Part shown: positions 30,036 through 41,690 of the stretch, piece by piece
How the letters are laid out: each line of letters begins with the position of its first letter
How positions within the stretch are numbered: position 1 is the first letter of the stretch
Assembly: GCA_038277395.1 (NCBI GenBank)
Contig: CM076192.1
Span: 49,461,119 to 49,525,118, forward strand
DNA: 64,000 nucleotides
DNA from: Dryocosmus kuriphilus
Lineage: Eukaryota > Arthropoda > Insecta > Hymenoptera > Cynipidae
Reading direction: 5' to 3'
Translations under genes and position numbers: made by a program
Notes under the pieces: model-generated
The model's database searches: none
Told to the model about the DNA's origin: nothing
The model's input: the letters and a program-made list of their open reading frames with translations, nothing else

Positions 30036-33005
30036 CAGAGTTGTCAGGTTAGAGGATTTCCCTTTAGTTCTAGGGGGATTTCATGACGTGTAGAGGGAAA
30101 ACAGAGGGAAGAAATATCTAGAGAGATTTTTTTATGGATTTAGAAAATAAAAGCATAAGCGCCAAATTTTAATAAAGGTCAAGTCAAGTAACGGAGATAA
30201 AATCAATGAAAATTAAACTTTATTCAGTTTTTCTGAGTGTTTCTTCAATACGTATTAAAATATAAAGATTTAAAACATTTTATAAATAATTTGAAAGGAA
30301 ATATTTAGTATCTTAAAGTGTTTTCTATTTCGTATGCACTACTATCACAGCGCGAACAAATACAGACTTATATATATAATTCCTTAAATTATTCTATTGG
30401 AAAAAAATCCTAAACGTTTACATCAGTTTCATTAACTTTTTTATAAAGCTCTTCAGAGTAAAATCGTTTCAACATTGCAGCAGTAGGAATAAAATCTATA
30501 TAATCTATATGTGAAGTGCGTCGAACATATTCACCTCTAACTTATTTCTCAGCTTGTCTTTAACAATAATAACTATCGAAAATACCATTTCCACCGATGC
30601 ATTCGATAATGGTAAGCTTAATAATGGAAATGCCAAACTACAAATATTTTTTAATTTTCCATCTCCATTAGCATTTTTTATCTTTGATATTTCTAACCAA
30701 TAGTCGATGACATTTTTCTGAGGACTTACTTCAATTCTGTGTAATAAATTCCATTGCCTAATAGTTTCATCAGCATCTCCACAAACATGTTCGAAATGTT
30801 GTGCTACTTCGGAAATGCCTGGCTTGATTTGCTTTGATGCATTTTCTTGTGAAAAAATGATATTTTTTCTAGAATATCAATATTATCAGGTAGACTCTGT
30901 TGTAATTCTCGAGCAAGGTCAATCAAAAATTCTGTACATCTTATTTTTATGTTGTTTACAATTTCCTTTCCTATTGATCCACTAATCTTGGTGAAACTAT
31001 AACCATAATTTATGCAATCATGTGACATTAAATATTTAGAGAATTCAAAACTGTGCATTTTAGAACGGCTTACTTTCTGTAATTGAGCGGGCACCATTAT
31101 TTTTTGTAAAATGGAATAAAAAAGGTCATTTAATTCGCCAAACAACTGTATCGGATCAGCTTTATCAGATTAGAAGTGTTTATTCAATTCAATTACTGAT
31201 TTCAAAATACTATGAGTAAACGTCAAGTACAATTTATTCTCGTCCTCTTTATACATGACTGCTAATTGTGATGACATATACGATTTTTCTTTGCTTTCTG
31301 CTAATTGAAAAAGAAGTTTTAGTGCATCCCACTGAGATAATATTGTAGAGATAGCCTTTCCCCTTACTAACCATCGAGTGACAGTCTAACAAGCTTTTTT
31401 GGTCCCTTCTTTGTATTAGCAATGACATTAATATATGTCTTTGTATTCGAGTTGCCGTTTTGTGCTATAGCTAAACCAATTACGCGATTCTTTTGTCATA
31501 AAATCAAGATGCCGCGGTAGACAATCACATGCTTTTTCAGCTGCCGAGTGGAATGAATGGCAAATAAATTTTGCAACAATTATACGCGAATTCACTGCGT
31601 GTAAAAGCGTTGATAACGAATGATTATTACCAACATTTACGTTCGCGCAATCAACACCTGAAGCTAATAATTTGTCAACTCTTAAATTATCTACATCTAG
31701 CTGAGCTAAAATTGCATCTGTCATTGCTTCGGCTGTTCCCGATTCCATTTCAATCAAACGGTAAAACGTAGTTAGCATTTTTCCTTTGTTTATACTCAAA
31801 TATCTAATAACTAGACACAGTAACTTTTTATTGTCAATTGCAGTCGATTCATCAACAATTAATGAGTAGAACGAATCTCCGATATCATTCAGCAATTCTT
31901 CCATAATGCAGGGAGAAAGATTATTTTTTATCAGGGCTGTACATTTAGTACGATGCAGTTGAATATCTTGCAGCATAGCGGACTGACAGTCCAAGCTTTT
32001 GATTACGATAGATAAATGGTCTATTGTTTTAACAGACGTGTATTCAGCTGTGAAATAAGCAATTCTCAATTCCGCGATTTTTTGCTTTCAGTTACGGTAG
32101 GCTTTGCCAATTTTTCAATTTTCGCTAATGAAATAGCCTTCGCTTCTCTTTTGATCGCCGACTCATGTTTCTGAGGTTTACTATATTCCATCAAATTCTT
32201 ATGCTGTGCGGCTAGAAATGACGAGAAAACTTTACAATAGGCCTCTTTATTTTGAGAATTGTCTGGAGCTTTGGTTAGCCAACCTATATATATAAATTAC
32301 ACGACTGCAGTTTTTACGCGAATATAAGCTAACGATTCGACATTTGATATAATTAAATAAAACATCCCTTTAAAGATGTTTGGTACTTCCATTCATTCCT
32401 GTAATGTTGTTTGTGATAAGGGGTTTTTGGCGTTGCCTTTTTCGGTGGAGTTTTTGTTTTAGGCATTTTGATCACAATAAGTGAGTATTCCATTCTATTC
32501 TACGTCTAAAAGTAAGTAAGTACTGTCACTATTATCTAAGTATTTAGATATTGCCTGGTGAAGACGATCTTAGAAAAATTTGAAGAAAGCAGTACTGCAG
32601 TAAACACGACGTAAGGTTAGGACAGCACTTACTCGAATACTCGGTATTTCACTGTGTTAAAACAAAGAAGCGAATTGGCATGTGCACCTACGGAAAAATG
32701 CACACAACGGAATCATCTAATCAGTGCTACATCGCAGCGGCAGTGTCAAGCAGACGAAGTATTATATACGTTAAGCAGCTTAGTTCTTTAAGTCCTCGTG
32801 ACCGTCAGTTACGCGCGGATTATAAATTATTAGAATATTTGGATAACACTTAGATTACAATATTAATTTATATTTAATATCTTTTCATTAACAAATTGCT
32901 TTGCGTGGGATAATTGGGTTTGAGCCGTTTGGGGCTTATGGTTTTATGCTTTTAAAATCTGAAGGTACTTCTAGATCGTTTTCTAGAAGGCAGCAGAGGT
33001 ATTCT
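30036..33005 (-). mobile_element. hAT element, right copy, nearly full length
   Basis: The 5' side lies at about 33005 (CTAGAATACCTCTGC read on the minus strand) and the 3' side probably at 30036, where CAGAGTTGTCAGGTTAGAGG looks like a hAT terminus (CAGNGTTG type). I could not find a matching inverted terminus at the 5' side, so the ends are provisional. The inner part encodes a decayed transposase (32466-30480). Compared with the left copy it lacks the P-like and LINE insertions and so preserves both empty sites. Confidence 0.75.
30480..32466 (-). pseudogene. hAT transposase, right copy, multiple breaks
   Basis: The ATG at 32466 begins MPKTKTPPKKATPKTPYHKQ, then HYRNEWKYQTSLK. The donor is mutated here (TTTAAAG followed by GGATGT, where the left copy has GTATGT). 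Next come WLTKAPDNSQNKEAYCKVF, LRIAYFTAEYTSVK and the catalytic region DSFYSLIVDESTAIDNKKLL. Then LTRWLVRGKAISTILSQWD, LFGELNDLFYSILQKIM and the C-terminal dimerisation domain FPLLSLPLSNASVEMVFSI follow, with KDKLRNKLEVNMFDALH after it. Stops and shifts occur near 32080 (A run one base short), 31428, 31386, 31170 and 30802. The protein family is hAT with an N-terminal TTF/BED finger. Confidence 0.85.
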
Positions 33006-33292
33006 AGATGTAACGAGCGCTGAATTGATCCAGCTTCTCGTTTCGTTCACTAGAGCATTTACCATCGCCTAGAGAATTTCGCGTCATGAATTTGAATTTT
33101 ACCCACTTTCAATCATATACATAAGAGATTTGGCAAGCAATATTGGTAGATCGATGGTTATAATTTAGTATGAATGAATTTGAGTTTTAAATAATAGAGG
33201 CTCATGAATATTCTAGGCATATTTTAGGTAGGATTTTAGAGTTGACCTACATAATTTACTGGTAAACTATTATATTTTTATCTTTAGTACTA
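33006..33292. other. Spacer between hAT and Tc1 elements
   Basis: Unremarkable AT-rich DNA without frames or repeats that I can recognise. The Tc1 inserted at its right end into TA. Confidence 0.4.
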
Positions 33293-34559
33293 CAGTCTGT
33301 TCCCCAAGAAATAATATGCGTTTTCTCGAAAAGTTTTAAAGAAAATTTTATTTTTCTTTTTTGGCATGAAAAAACGCTTTAAAAATTAGGGAGGACTTAT
33401 CTTAATAAATGGTCCAATCGCCATTATTCTCGATAATGGCCTGGCATCTTCTGGGCATGCTCTCGACTAATTTTTCAGCATATTCTAAAGATAGAGAGCG
33501 TCACACCTCTCTAATTCGTCGAGGGAGCTGCTTGAGGGTGAATACATGCCTTCCTGCAAGTTTTCTCTTAACGACACTCCACACATTTTCAATCGGATTG
33601 GCATCAGGAGATTGTGAAGGCCAGGCCAAGGTGACGACGCCATTTTCAGCTTTCCAGTTCTTGCAGAGGCGACTGCAATGTTTGGGATCGTTGTCCTCTT
33701 GAAGGATCCAAACCTCATTATTAGCTCCAAACATCTTTTCTGCAGACCTCAGAAGACCATGCTTGTAGATTTTGACCATTTTTTCCGCGTTCAGGTTCTC
33801 AGTGAACAGCTCTAAACAGCCAAAACCACGCTGTGAGAAGCATCCCCAAACATGGATCTTTACTGGGTGTTTAACAGTTCGCAGGAGGAACCGCTCACCT
33901 TTGCCTGACCAGGCACGTTTTATTGGAACCCATACCCAGAAGGATGCTTCGTCGGAAAAAATCACATTTTACCAATCGCGATCATTATTTTCCATAGCCC
34001 ATGACAGCCGTTTTTGCATGTGCACTTCTGAGAGCAGGGTTTTCTGCCTCGTGCTACGGTACTGCATGTTTGCCTCAGCTAATCTGCGTCTTATGGTGTT
34101 TATACTAACGTCTAATCCCTTCTCCGCTAGCTTAGCCTTGGCTTCGCGCAGCTGTAGAGTGGGGTTGCGCTTGAATAGTGCGATGATCCCCTTATCCTCC
34201 TTGCTGGACGTTGCTCGCGTTTCTCCTTTTCCTGGAAGATCGTCAACAGCTTTTGTGTCCCTATACCGCTCCACCCACTTTTGCACGAAATACTTAGACT
34301 TTTTAAGCACTTTAGCAGCAGCTGAGTATGAAAGTTTTGGTCCGTGTGCATTGCTGCACAAAAACACAGCTTCGAACCGTTTAGCGTATACTGCACTCAT
34401 TGCGCAAACTTGTTCACTATCCAACACTTCGAATGATACTGAACCAAATCGGCGGTTCCGCTCTTGCCCTTGAAACGTACAGTCAGGCCAAAAAAGAAAC
34501 GAACAAAAATCTTTAAAAGTTTTCGAGAAAACGCGTATTCTTTCTTGTGGAACAGACTG
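33293..34559 (-). mobile_element. Tc1-type transposon with TIRs and TA duplication
   Basis: Left end CAGTCTGTTCCCCAAGAAAT and right end (inverted) CAGTCTGTTCCACAAGAAAG both continue into GCGTTTTCTCGAAAA and CTTTTAAAG-type sequence, so the TIRs are about 48 bp. TA flanks both sides (33291-33292 and 34560-34561). The length is 1267 bp, normal for Tc1. The transposase is a single frame with one stop codon. It is among the better preserved DNA transposons here. Confidence 0.95.
33501..34427 (-). pseudogene. Tc1 transposase (DD34E) with one in-frame stop
   Basis: The N-terminal HTH has SYSAAAKVLKKSKYFVQKWV, and the second DNA-binding part has VSINTIRRRLAEANMQYRST. The catalytic domain shows the first Asp in VIFSDEASFWV, the second in ILQEDNDPKHCSRLC and the Glu in SPDANPIENVW. 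There are exactly 34 residues between the second Asp and the Glu, the Tc1 spacing. A TAA at 33966-33968 falls between NDRDW and NVIFSDEASF in the same frame, so only that codon separates the two halves. The enzyme would cut at the TIRs and insert at TA. Confidence 0.92.
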
Positions 34560-34561
34560 TA

Positions 34562-35485
34562 AGACCAGTTCGAGGCTCTATCCCAGGGAAAAGGCACGTG
34601 GGAATTTATTGACTTCCTGCAAAAGAAATAAAGAAAAAACAAAACATCTTGAGTCCAGAGTTTCTTCAGTTCCATATTTGAGAAAAGCTCTCTTCCTTCT
34701 TGGGACTCTTCAAGGAAAAGTCGTAAAAGAAGGGAAGGGATGTTCATTATCCGAGCTTCCGTTCTTTTATAGACACTTAAACCAAGGGTACGGTCGTGGC
34801 CGAGCGTTGGAGGGCCCCTTTTTGGAAACCAAAAGACGCATTTTTGTAACGAAAGCGAGCCATGTGCTTCGGCTTTCAACTTGAGTGCTCGCCCACGAAG
34901 ACTCTCTGGAATTTCTGAAAGCTTCTCCCCTTAGATCGGGTAGAGTTTCGAACTGGAGGGAATGAGTCTGACGTCATGGACAATGTACTCGTGCGAATGG
35001 AGGGATGCCAGTACGGAAAGGGAAAGGCCTTAGAGCTTGGGTGCGTCGTTTTCTTCCCTTATGCTGGAGGAACACATTTTCCAAAAAGGGCAGGTTCGAT
35101 TTTGACTCGGAACGAGAAGCTTGTGTCCGATTGCTTCGTTCTCGCTCGAGCGAATACATTTGTTAAAATCTTAGACCGTATTCAAGAACATTGTGTATTT
35201 TGACTTAAAACTAGTTTCCAATAAATTAAAAATTACTGTTCTTTTAATTAATCATAGTCTCAATTATTAATTCAACCTTATTTAGTTTGCTATTACGGAT
35301 ATTCTAGTTCGTATTCAGTCGCGGGAGTTGGATTTCAAATCCTTCATTGTGAAACGAGCCCAGAAATAAACCAATTATGGTGTAATATTTAAATTCTTAG
35401 ACGTTTCGTGCCCAAAATCCTGACCGCGCGTCACATAGAGGAAAATGGAGCTCCATTTGAAGGGGACTTTGAAACAGTCTGGCGA
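34562..35485. other. Non-repetitive stretch with short frames
   Basis: Frames on both strands (for example 34397-34879 and 34976-35203) are shadows of each other and show no domain. GC content is somewhat above the neighbours between 34640 and 35150. TTCCTTGAAGAG-like and GAAAGGG words recur loosely. I cannot assign a function. Confidence 0.35.
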
Positions 35486-36392
35486 CACTGTCATTGAGCT
35501 TGTACTAGCTGGATTGTTAGGTATGCCTTAAGTCACAGCTGGTCACAGTGAATATCTCTGTTGCCCAGTTGAGAGTGTATTCTTTAATTTACCTTCATAA
35601 TAATTTACGTCCAGAGTTTATTACATAACGTCATATACATAGAAATATGGCGATTGCGCAGGTGCAAAGTTATTGTCACATGAAACATAAACCCTAATCT
35701 TGAAACAAAAAAACCGGGTCGCCATATTTCCTTACGTATATGGTGTCAGTATAGCTGTAAGAGTTCTGCAACTCAATCGGCAAAACGGAAGAGTTTTCAT
35801 GACATTTTTCCCTCTTCCAACTCTAAAACATCCTCTGAAATTTCAAAATTACAACTTGTGCAGTCAAATTATACCACTCTGTCTGTTCCAACTCTAAAAA
35901 CATTCCCATGAAATTTATTTTTACACTTTCCAGCTAATAAGACTGAGGACAATATTTTCCCCCTTTCCAGCTGATAAAACTGAGGACATTTTTTTCCCTT
36001 TGAAGCTCATAAAACTGAGGACAATATTTTACCCCTTTCCAGCTGATAAAACTGAAGACAAGGCGGGTGAGGAATATGAGCCTGCACATGGTCCTCATCC
36101 ACCTCATACTGCTCAGTTTTATCAGCTGGATAGGGGGAAAATATCGTCAGTTTTATCAGCTGGAAAGGAGGAAAATATTTTTCTCAGTTTTGATTAGCTT
36201 GAAAGGGGGAAAATAAATTTCAGGGGAACGTTTTTAAAGTGAACAGGGAAAATGGTATGATTTGATTGAACAAATTGTAATTTTGAAATGTCAGGGAACG
36301 TTTTTAGAGTTGAAACAGGGAAAATGGTGTGATTCGATTGCACAAATTGTGATTTTAAAATTTTATGGAATGTTTTTAGAGTTGGAACAGAC

Positions 36393-36405
36393 AGAGTGGT
36401 ATAAT
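36393..36405. repeat. Target-site duplication of the Penelope-like element, left
   Basis: AGAGTGGTATAAT pairs with AGAATGGTATAAT at 37500-37512 (one difference). Copy A of the foldback has the uninterrupted version AGAGTGGTATAATTTGAC at about 10828. Confidence 0.8.
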
Positions 36406-36552
36406 ATAAGACGATTTAAGATAATATTTTATCCTGATATCAACTTCCTTCGAACGTGTGTTAGTTATATATAATTTTCATTGATAAGAATGATGATTAT
36501 TTTCGTCATAAGTTCATATAAATAACTTTTATTAAAAATATAAGCGGAGTTA

Positions 36553-36605
36553 CATTCTAATCCAACATTTCGACACTATAGCTTGGCGTCTTTATCAAGG
36601 CTATA
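36553..36605 (-). ncRNA. Hammerhead ribozyme-like motif of the Penelope-like element
   Basis: On the minus strand: CCTTGATAAAGACGCCAAGC, then TATAGTGTCGAAATGTTGG. The TTGATAA box stands for CUGAUGA, GAC and GTC can pair as stem II, and CGAAA is the second conserved box. Penelope-like elements are known to carry hammerhead motifs in their pseudo-LTRs. Two changes in the first box suggest that it may be weak or dead. The fold beyond stem II was not tested. Confidence 0.55.
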
Positions 36606-36795
36606 AAAATTACATAATGTTTGTATTTTTAAATTAAACTAAACAGAAAAAAGAAGTAAAATGACAAATAAACGTTTTTAAAATACCTGAATTTTGTAGA
36701 TTAGACAAAATTTTTTAACGATGAGATGAAACATAAAACTTGAGAGGTTATAAAATTGCCGTGTTAAAAGTCAATATAAAATCCATGGTTATTAA

Positions 36796-37387
36796 TTATG
36801 GTGTTTTTATAACCTCTTCCCAGATGGAGAACGCAGAGGTTAAATTGGAAAACGTTTTTTTTTTTTTTTTATCCTTTGTTAATTTTTGTTCAATACACTT
36901 CCATGCCAAATCTAAGGGTATACTGTCAAACATAGATACTACGTCTAAAGAAACCATAGAGTGGTCCTTAGGAATCAGTACTTCTCTGATTTTATCTTTA
37001 AATTGCCAACTATCCTTCACAAAAGATTTTGTTTGTGGTAAAGTAGGTTTAAACACAAGTGAAATACCAATTTGTAATTTGGAGAACCAGCAGATGAAAC
37101 AATAAGTCTCCATTTTAAAGATGGTTTATGAATCTTTGGGAGAGCATATACGCTTTCGCTGTTATTGATCCACGTGTTTTTAACCGATAAACCATTTGAT
37201 CATTTATATAAGATTTGTTAGACCATCTCTTGACAATATCATTCACCTTAGATTCAGTTGGAGGAACTAAAGATGTGTTTGTTTTTTTGTAAAGAGATGT
37301 GTTTTTTAATAAAATTTCAATGCTAGTATTATAATCAGATTTATTTACAACTGTAGTGATATTGCCTTTATCGGCTTTCAAGAACAT
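36796..37387 (-). pseudogene. Penelope-like reverse transcriptase fragment, two frames
   Basis: Frame 1 (37387-37115) has FLKADKGNITTVVNKSDYN, with ADKGN being the hallmark start of Penelope RT, and then VNDIVKRWSNKSYINDQMVY. Frame 2 (37113-36796) has RISLVFKP-like and REVLIPKDHSMVSLDVVSMF, with SLDVVSMFDSIPL matching the SLDVxSLFTNVPL box. A stop (37115) and deletion lie between. Beyond FDSIP, the part with the catalytic YVDD box is absent. A (K)n run from a T stretch near 36850 also disturbs the frame. Confidence 0.85.
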
Positions 37388-37499
37388 TGAATCCTTATTT
37401 TTATTCTAAAAATCAGTTATTCTTTTTGCTTAGATTCGATGTTATTTATATGAACGTATGACGAAAATAATCATCATTCTTATCAATGAAATTATATAT

Positions 37500-37512
37500 A
37501 GAATGGTATAAT
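37500..37512. repeat. Target-site duplication of the Penelope-like element, right
   Basis: AGAATGGTATAAT, the partner of 36393-36405. Confidence 0.8.
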
Positions 37513-38079
37513 TTGACTGCATAAATTGTCATTTTGAAATTTCAGAGGACGTTTTAGAGTTAGAAAGAGGGAAAAATGTCATGAAAACTCTTCCGTTTTA
37601 CCAACTGAGTTGCAGAACTCTTACAGCTATACTGACACCATATACGTAAGAAAATATGGCGACCCGGTTTTTTTGTTTCAAGATTAGGGGTTATGTTTCA
37701 TGTGACTATAACTTTGCATCTGCGCAATCGTCATATTTATATGTATATGATATGTATACACTCCCAACTGGACAACAGAAATATTCACTGTGACTCAAGG
37801 CATACCCAACAATCCAGGTACGTACAAGCTCAAGGACTATCAAGAGCAAACTATCGCTGGCGGATTCTATGAACAGGAACTTTTCAAAGTTAAACATCCA
37901 GTCGTATACCTTGTGGAAAAAAAGTAATCAAGAAACGTGGCAATAAAGTATATGTAAAGTGGTTAGGCTTGACAAATCACATACGTAATCAACTTTGTGC
38001 AATGTTGTATCAACTCTGTGCAATGTTGAACCGACGTTGAAATAATGTTGAATCAACATTAAGTTAACGTTGGCTTAAC

Positions 38080-38775
38080 TTTTATTCTACCCTCAAATGT
38101 ATTTCACCCTTTCCAACTCAAAAAAATGAGGAGGTGATGCGATAAATTAATGTTGAACCATGAAGTTATATTTTCAACATTATGAGTACTTTTTTTATGA
38201 AATATAATTTTCAAAATGTACATCTACATCTTCATTTCATTTACCTGAACTTATTCTGGTTATTATAAAATTTAAGAGATTTAAGGCTTGCAATATGAAA
38301 TTCACTATGCAAAGTAAAATTAGTTAAAAAGTTAAGTATTATCAAAGTTTATAAAGAACAATCACATGTATGCCTTGTGACTAGTAACATTTACCGCTTC
38401 TCTGTTTATCTCGTTTGACTCGTTCATCCCTGGGTGTGGTTCAGTGGAATGGATAATAGGCTTGTGTTTGATCTCCTGTATCTATTCTCCATGTGCATAC
38501 GAGTTACCACTCTATTTTTCAATTCGTGGCTCATTCCATGAAGTCTACCTTTATGCTTGCAAAGCAGTTGACAGCTGGTTTCCTATAAATACACTGAGCA
38601 TGCAAAAATGACATTTAAGTGAAAACTGCGACTTTCGTAGGTTTCATAAAATCTCGATGTTTCGAGACACCCTGAATCTGAAAAACATTAGGTTTTACGA
38701 TAAAGTAAAAATGATCCCTAATGAGCAATAAAAAAAAACCACAGGCAAATATGAAAAGACATTTCAATATTTATT
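38080..38775. repeat. Flank module of the repeated block (copy B, inverted)
   Basis: Reverse complement of 8921-9660. Shared words include GAATGGATAATAGGCTTGTG, GTGAAAACTGCGACTTTCG and CATTTCAATATTTATTTCAT. It carries GTGGTTCAGTGGAATGG near 38438 and GTGTTTGATCTCC about 35 bases on, which resemble polymerase III A and B boxes but not perfectly. Where copy A has the mariner, this copy has ACATGTAGTAGTATAC, that is, no insertion. Confidence 0.75.
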
Positions 38776-38811
38776 TCATTACATGTAGTAGTATACAAAA
38801 ATATAAGTTAC

Positions 38812-38960
38812 TTTTTTTTTTTTTATAAGTACGATCAAGTTTTAGAGGTCTCGCGGGGTTTCGCACCCACGGACCCAATGGGGAATCTACCTTTCTTTTC
38901 TCTCTCTTCTCACCTACTACCTTTTTCTTCCTTCATTTCTGCTAATTTTATAATTTCTTT
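38812..38960 (-). mobile_element. SINE-like fragment with poly(A) and B-box-like motif
   Basis: A T run at 38812-38824 (poly(A) on the minus strand) is preceded on that strand by GGGTGCGAAACCCC, close to the tRNA B box GGTTCGANNCC. A convincing A box is not seen, so the copy may be 5'-truncated, or the resemblance may be chance. No duplication was found. Confidence 0.3.
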
Positions 38961-40680
38961 AAAAATTGCAACTTCAATATCTTCTTTTGAAGACTCGTTC
39001 TTCACCATGTCTTCTTTTTGTTCTTTTGAAATCTCTTTCAAAATTTGAAGATCATCGTCTTCTTTTTCGTTTGTCTCCCTTTTCACCTCTAACGAAATCT
39101 ATAACAATATATATGAAAATCACATTGTTGAATATCTCACAAATACGCAGAAATGGCTTTAAATTATTTTTACATATCCTGAGCTGTACAATTGCTCTTC
39201 TAATTATTTTTCTATTTAGCACGGAAATGAAACCTTTTCCCAAGAATCACATTATTTTCCCTGCAAAATTTCTGTAAAATTGAGAACTTATTGTTTACGA
39301 ATAATATTAATGATCTCTCAGATGACTTTATAGCATTTTAGGGATATGATGTAATATTTGGAAAGAATTTGGAAAGACATAAGTCTTACGCTGGTTACTG
39401 GACTTAAAATTTATCAACAAATAAGTAAAATATTCTTTTAGAGGGCATAACTGCAACCTAAGAAGAAAAGAGAAACTTCTTTTTTTATACTTTATGCTAA
39501 ATCTTCAAAGCATAATACATAAATCTTCAAATCATAACAGGTAAATTGCTATTTCTAAAAATAAGAGAGAGGAGGGGGGGGGGGGGGGGGAGATTGATGC
39601 GTTTTTAAAGAAGAACAAGTGTGAAACCTTTTAATAAAATGCATATCGCCTTTCATCTCAAGCTTCGGGAATGCTGATACTATATTGCGTATTGAGCATT
39701 AAGAGATAAACAGTCTGATTTAAAGTGGTTTTACACTTGCAGACACTTAAAGTTCTTCGATTATATCGAATTGCTTTGACATTGATTTTCAAATTATTAA
39801 TTTTGCACTTTACATTAAATTGATTGAATTTTAAAAAGCGTGATGCACAATTTGAAAATAATATTAATTTTTTAACGGCTTCGTTTCAAGCTCCTCATTC
39901 AAGAATTGTTCAATTTTAAACAAAATTCGGGATTATTTCATTTTGAATGCTTCAAGTTTGGATTTATTAATTTTAAAAACCTCCCAATTAGAAATTGTAT
40001 AATTTTCAAATTTTTGGAATAATTAAACTTTGAAGGTTCAGAATTTAAAATTCCTCAATTTTGAAAAGCTAAAATGCCATTGAATTTTTTGTTATCACAA
40101 TATGATAACTATTAATAATTTTCATCATCTTTATAATGTATATAACTCCAATTGAAAATTATAGTTTTAAGTCCGTAATTCTAAAATAGTTTAATTTTTA
40201 AGGCTTTGATATTAAAATTTTACAGCTTGAAAAGTTTAAGTTCGAAAAAAAATTTGTTTTTGAGTTTTTGTATGTTTAAATGTTCAATCAGGAAAGTCAT
40301 AAATTTCCAAAAGTATAACTTTGTCATATTATTGTTATTGACCAGATAAGAATAATGTTAAATGTACCATTTTTAATATTTTTATAAAATTATTAAACTT
40401 TACGGGCATTAGGTTTGAATTTGTTCAGTTTTTGGAGGTTTCCGATTTCAAATTGCACAATTTTGTAGGCTAATAAAATTATGTAATTTCTATGGAGTTC
40501 GATTTAAAATTCTTTACTTCTAAAAATATTTTATTTCTGGTCATATCTTTTGATCGTTCAATTTTAATTTAAAATCTTTAAGCACAGTTTTCATGGTTTT
40601 AAAGTTTTAAACTAAGTGTTTGAAATTGTGAGAGGGTAAAACTTTACCTGGCATTTTTGGAAAAATAAAAATAACTCCTC
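38961..40680. other. AT-rich DNA with a long G run
   Basis: A G homopolymer run of about 18 lies near 39573-39590. The rest is AT-rich with loosely repeated words such as TTTTAAAATTC and CAATTTTAAA between 39780 and 40600. No gene is recognised. The minus-strand frame near 39052 looks random. Confidence 0.45.
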
Positions 40681-41690
40681 TTGCAGGCACCTGGAAAACT
40701 AAGCATAGATCCTTTCCCAAAATTCTTCTCTCCCGGAAATTCGGAGCAAGGGTCAAACTCTAAGAGGGCACTTTCGGCACACATTTCAATTTATACTTAT
40801 GTCTCCTTTTTTTTTGTATCTTTACTCAAAATCATCGGAGCGTGGGCGAGGGTGGGCATCGGAGTCTCAACAGGACCTTTAAACGCCAGCTCCACGATAG
40901 GTGGACTTGCCAGGGTTGCTCTCCCATAGAAGGAAGAGAGAGTAGAGCTACCGTAGATATCTTCGTCTCTTTCCAGCACATGAGATGGTCAACGGTGGTC
41001 GAGACGTCCAGAGGTAGATGGAGGCACCATCGACAGCACGAGGAGATAGAGACCGATCCACCAATCACCAGCCTTCAACAAAATTCTCAAAGTACACTAC
41101 CGGAAACCCCGAAGTTGGCAGATGGCGCTAAGAACGGTAAAACTATCACGAGATTTACCCCTTTGTTGTTTGTTGGCCGGTAGTTTTGGCGTAATTTCAT
41201 TGAGTAGTTAAAGACAAAGTTTGTGATACCGCCAAAATGATCGACCATGTGTCAGAGTATTGCCCAGTGAGCATTCGCGGAGAAATAGACTTTTTCGCGC
41301 TATAGATTCGTAAGTATTTTGGTAAATTCGCGAGTGTTAGAATCCCCGGGAAAGTAACTCTGATTTGTTTGGAATCTCGTCTCGTGGTCGGTGTTGTTTT
41401 ATGTATTTCTCTTTAGATTTTGGGAACCGACCACGATATATTTAAAATGGCAAGATTCTCGTTTTGGCACTCTCGCGTTAGTGCGTGAGTATGAGTCAAA
41501 CTAATTATTTCGTTATCTTGTTAGGCTAAGTTTATCGGCCGCTTATCATTTCCTTCAGCAATTCATTTTTTCCCTTCAACTTTCTCTACTTTCATTTATA
41601 TTTGTAAGCTTGTATAGTTTTAATAAAGAAACATAATATTAACCTAAAATGTCGGCCTCCCGCTTATTTGTGGTTGGGCAAATCTCTCAT
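40681..41690 (+). other. GC-richer block ending at a poly(A) signal, possibly LTR-like
   Basis: The block differs in composition from its neighbours, contains inverted words GTGGTCGG (41378) and CCGACCAC (41425), and ends with AATAAAG near 41622. It may be an untranslated exon or a retroelement terminal region. Open frames at 40842-41183 overlap on both strands and show no domain. I cannot assign it. Confidence 0.25.

Larger units (their letters stand above)
36406..37499 (-). mobile_element. Penelope-like element, truncated, with inverted terminal segments
   Basis: The insertion breaks the foldback arm and carries pieces of a Penelope-type reverse transcriptase. Its ends are inverted copies of about 45 bp: ATTTTCATTGATAAGAATGA at 36476 and its reverse complement near 37470-37493, both next to ATATATA. 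Penelope-like elements often carry such inverted or tandem pseudo-LTRs. A hammerhead-like motif lies near 36555-36605, as known for these pseudo-LTRs. GIY-YIG endonuclease and most of the RT are missing, so this is a short dead copy. Confidence 0.85.
35486..38079. mobile_element. Foldback element copy B, inverted and split by a Penelope-like element
   Basis: The reverse complement of this block matches 9661 to about 11190 of copy A, including the spacer GACAAGGCGGGTGAGGAATATG (near 36058) and arm words such as AGCTGATAAAACTGAGGAC. The arm on the 35486 side is truncated, and the arm on the right ends GTTGGCTTAAC at 38079. The right-hand arm is broken at 36405/37500 by the Penelope-like insertion. 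The flank module follows at 38080-38770, so the order flank-foldback is the same as in copy A. Confidence 0.85.

Noticed and set aside
33772..34473. 233 aa plus-strand frame
   Set aside because: Antisense of the Tc1 transposase, which has all catalytic motifs on the minus strand.
38438..38485. Possible tRNA gene (GTGGTTCAGTGGAATGG)
   Set aside because: Box A-like and B-like words exist but no cloverleaf or acceptor stem can be formed; at most a tRNA-derived repeat.
40681..41183. Possible exon frames (82 and 113 aa)
   Set aside because: No splice or domain support; both strands are open over the same bases.
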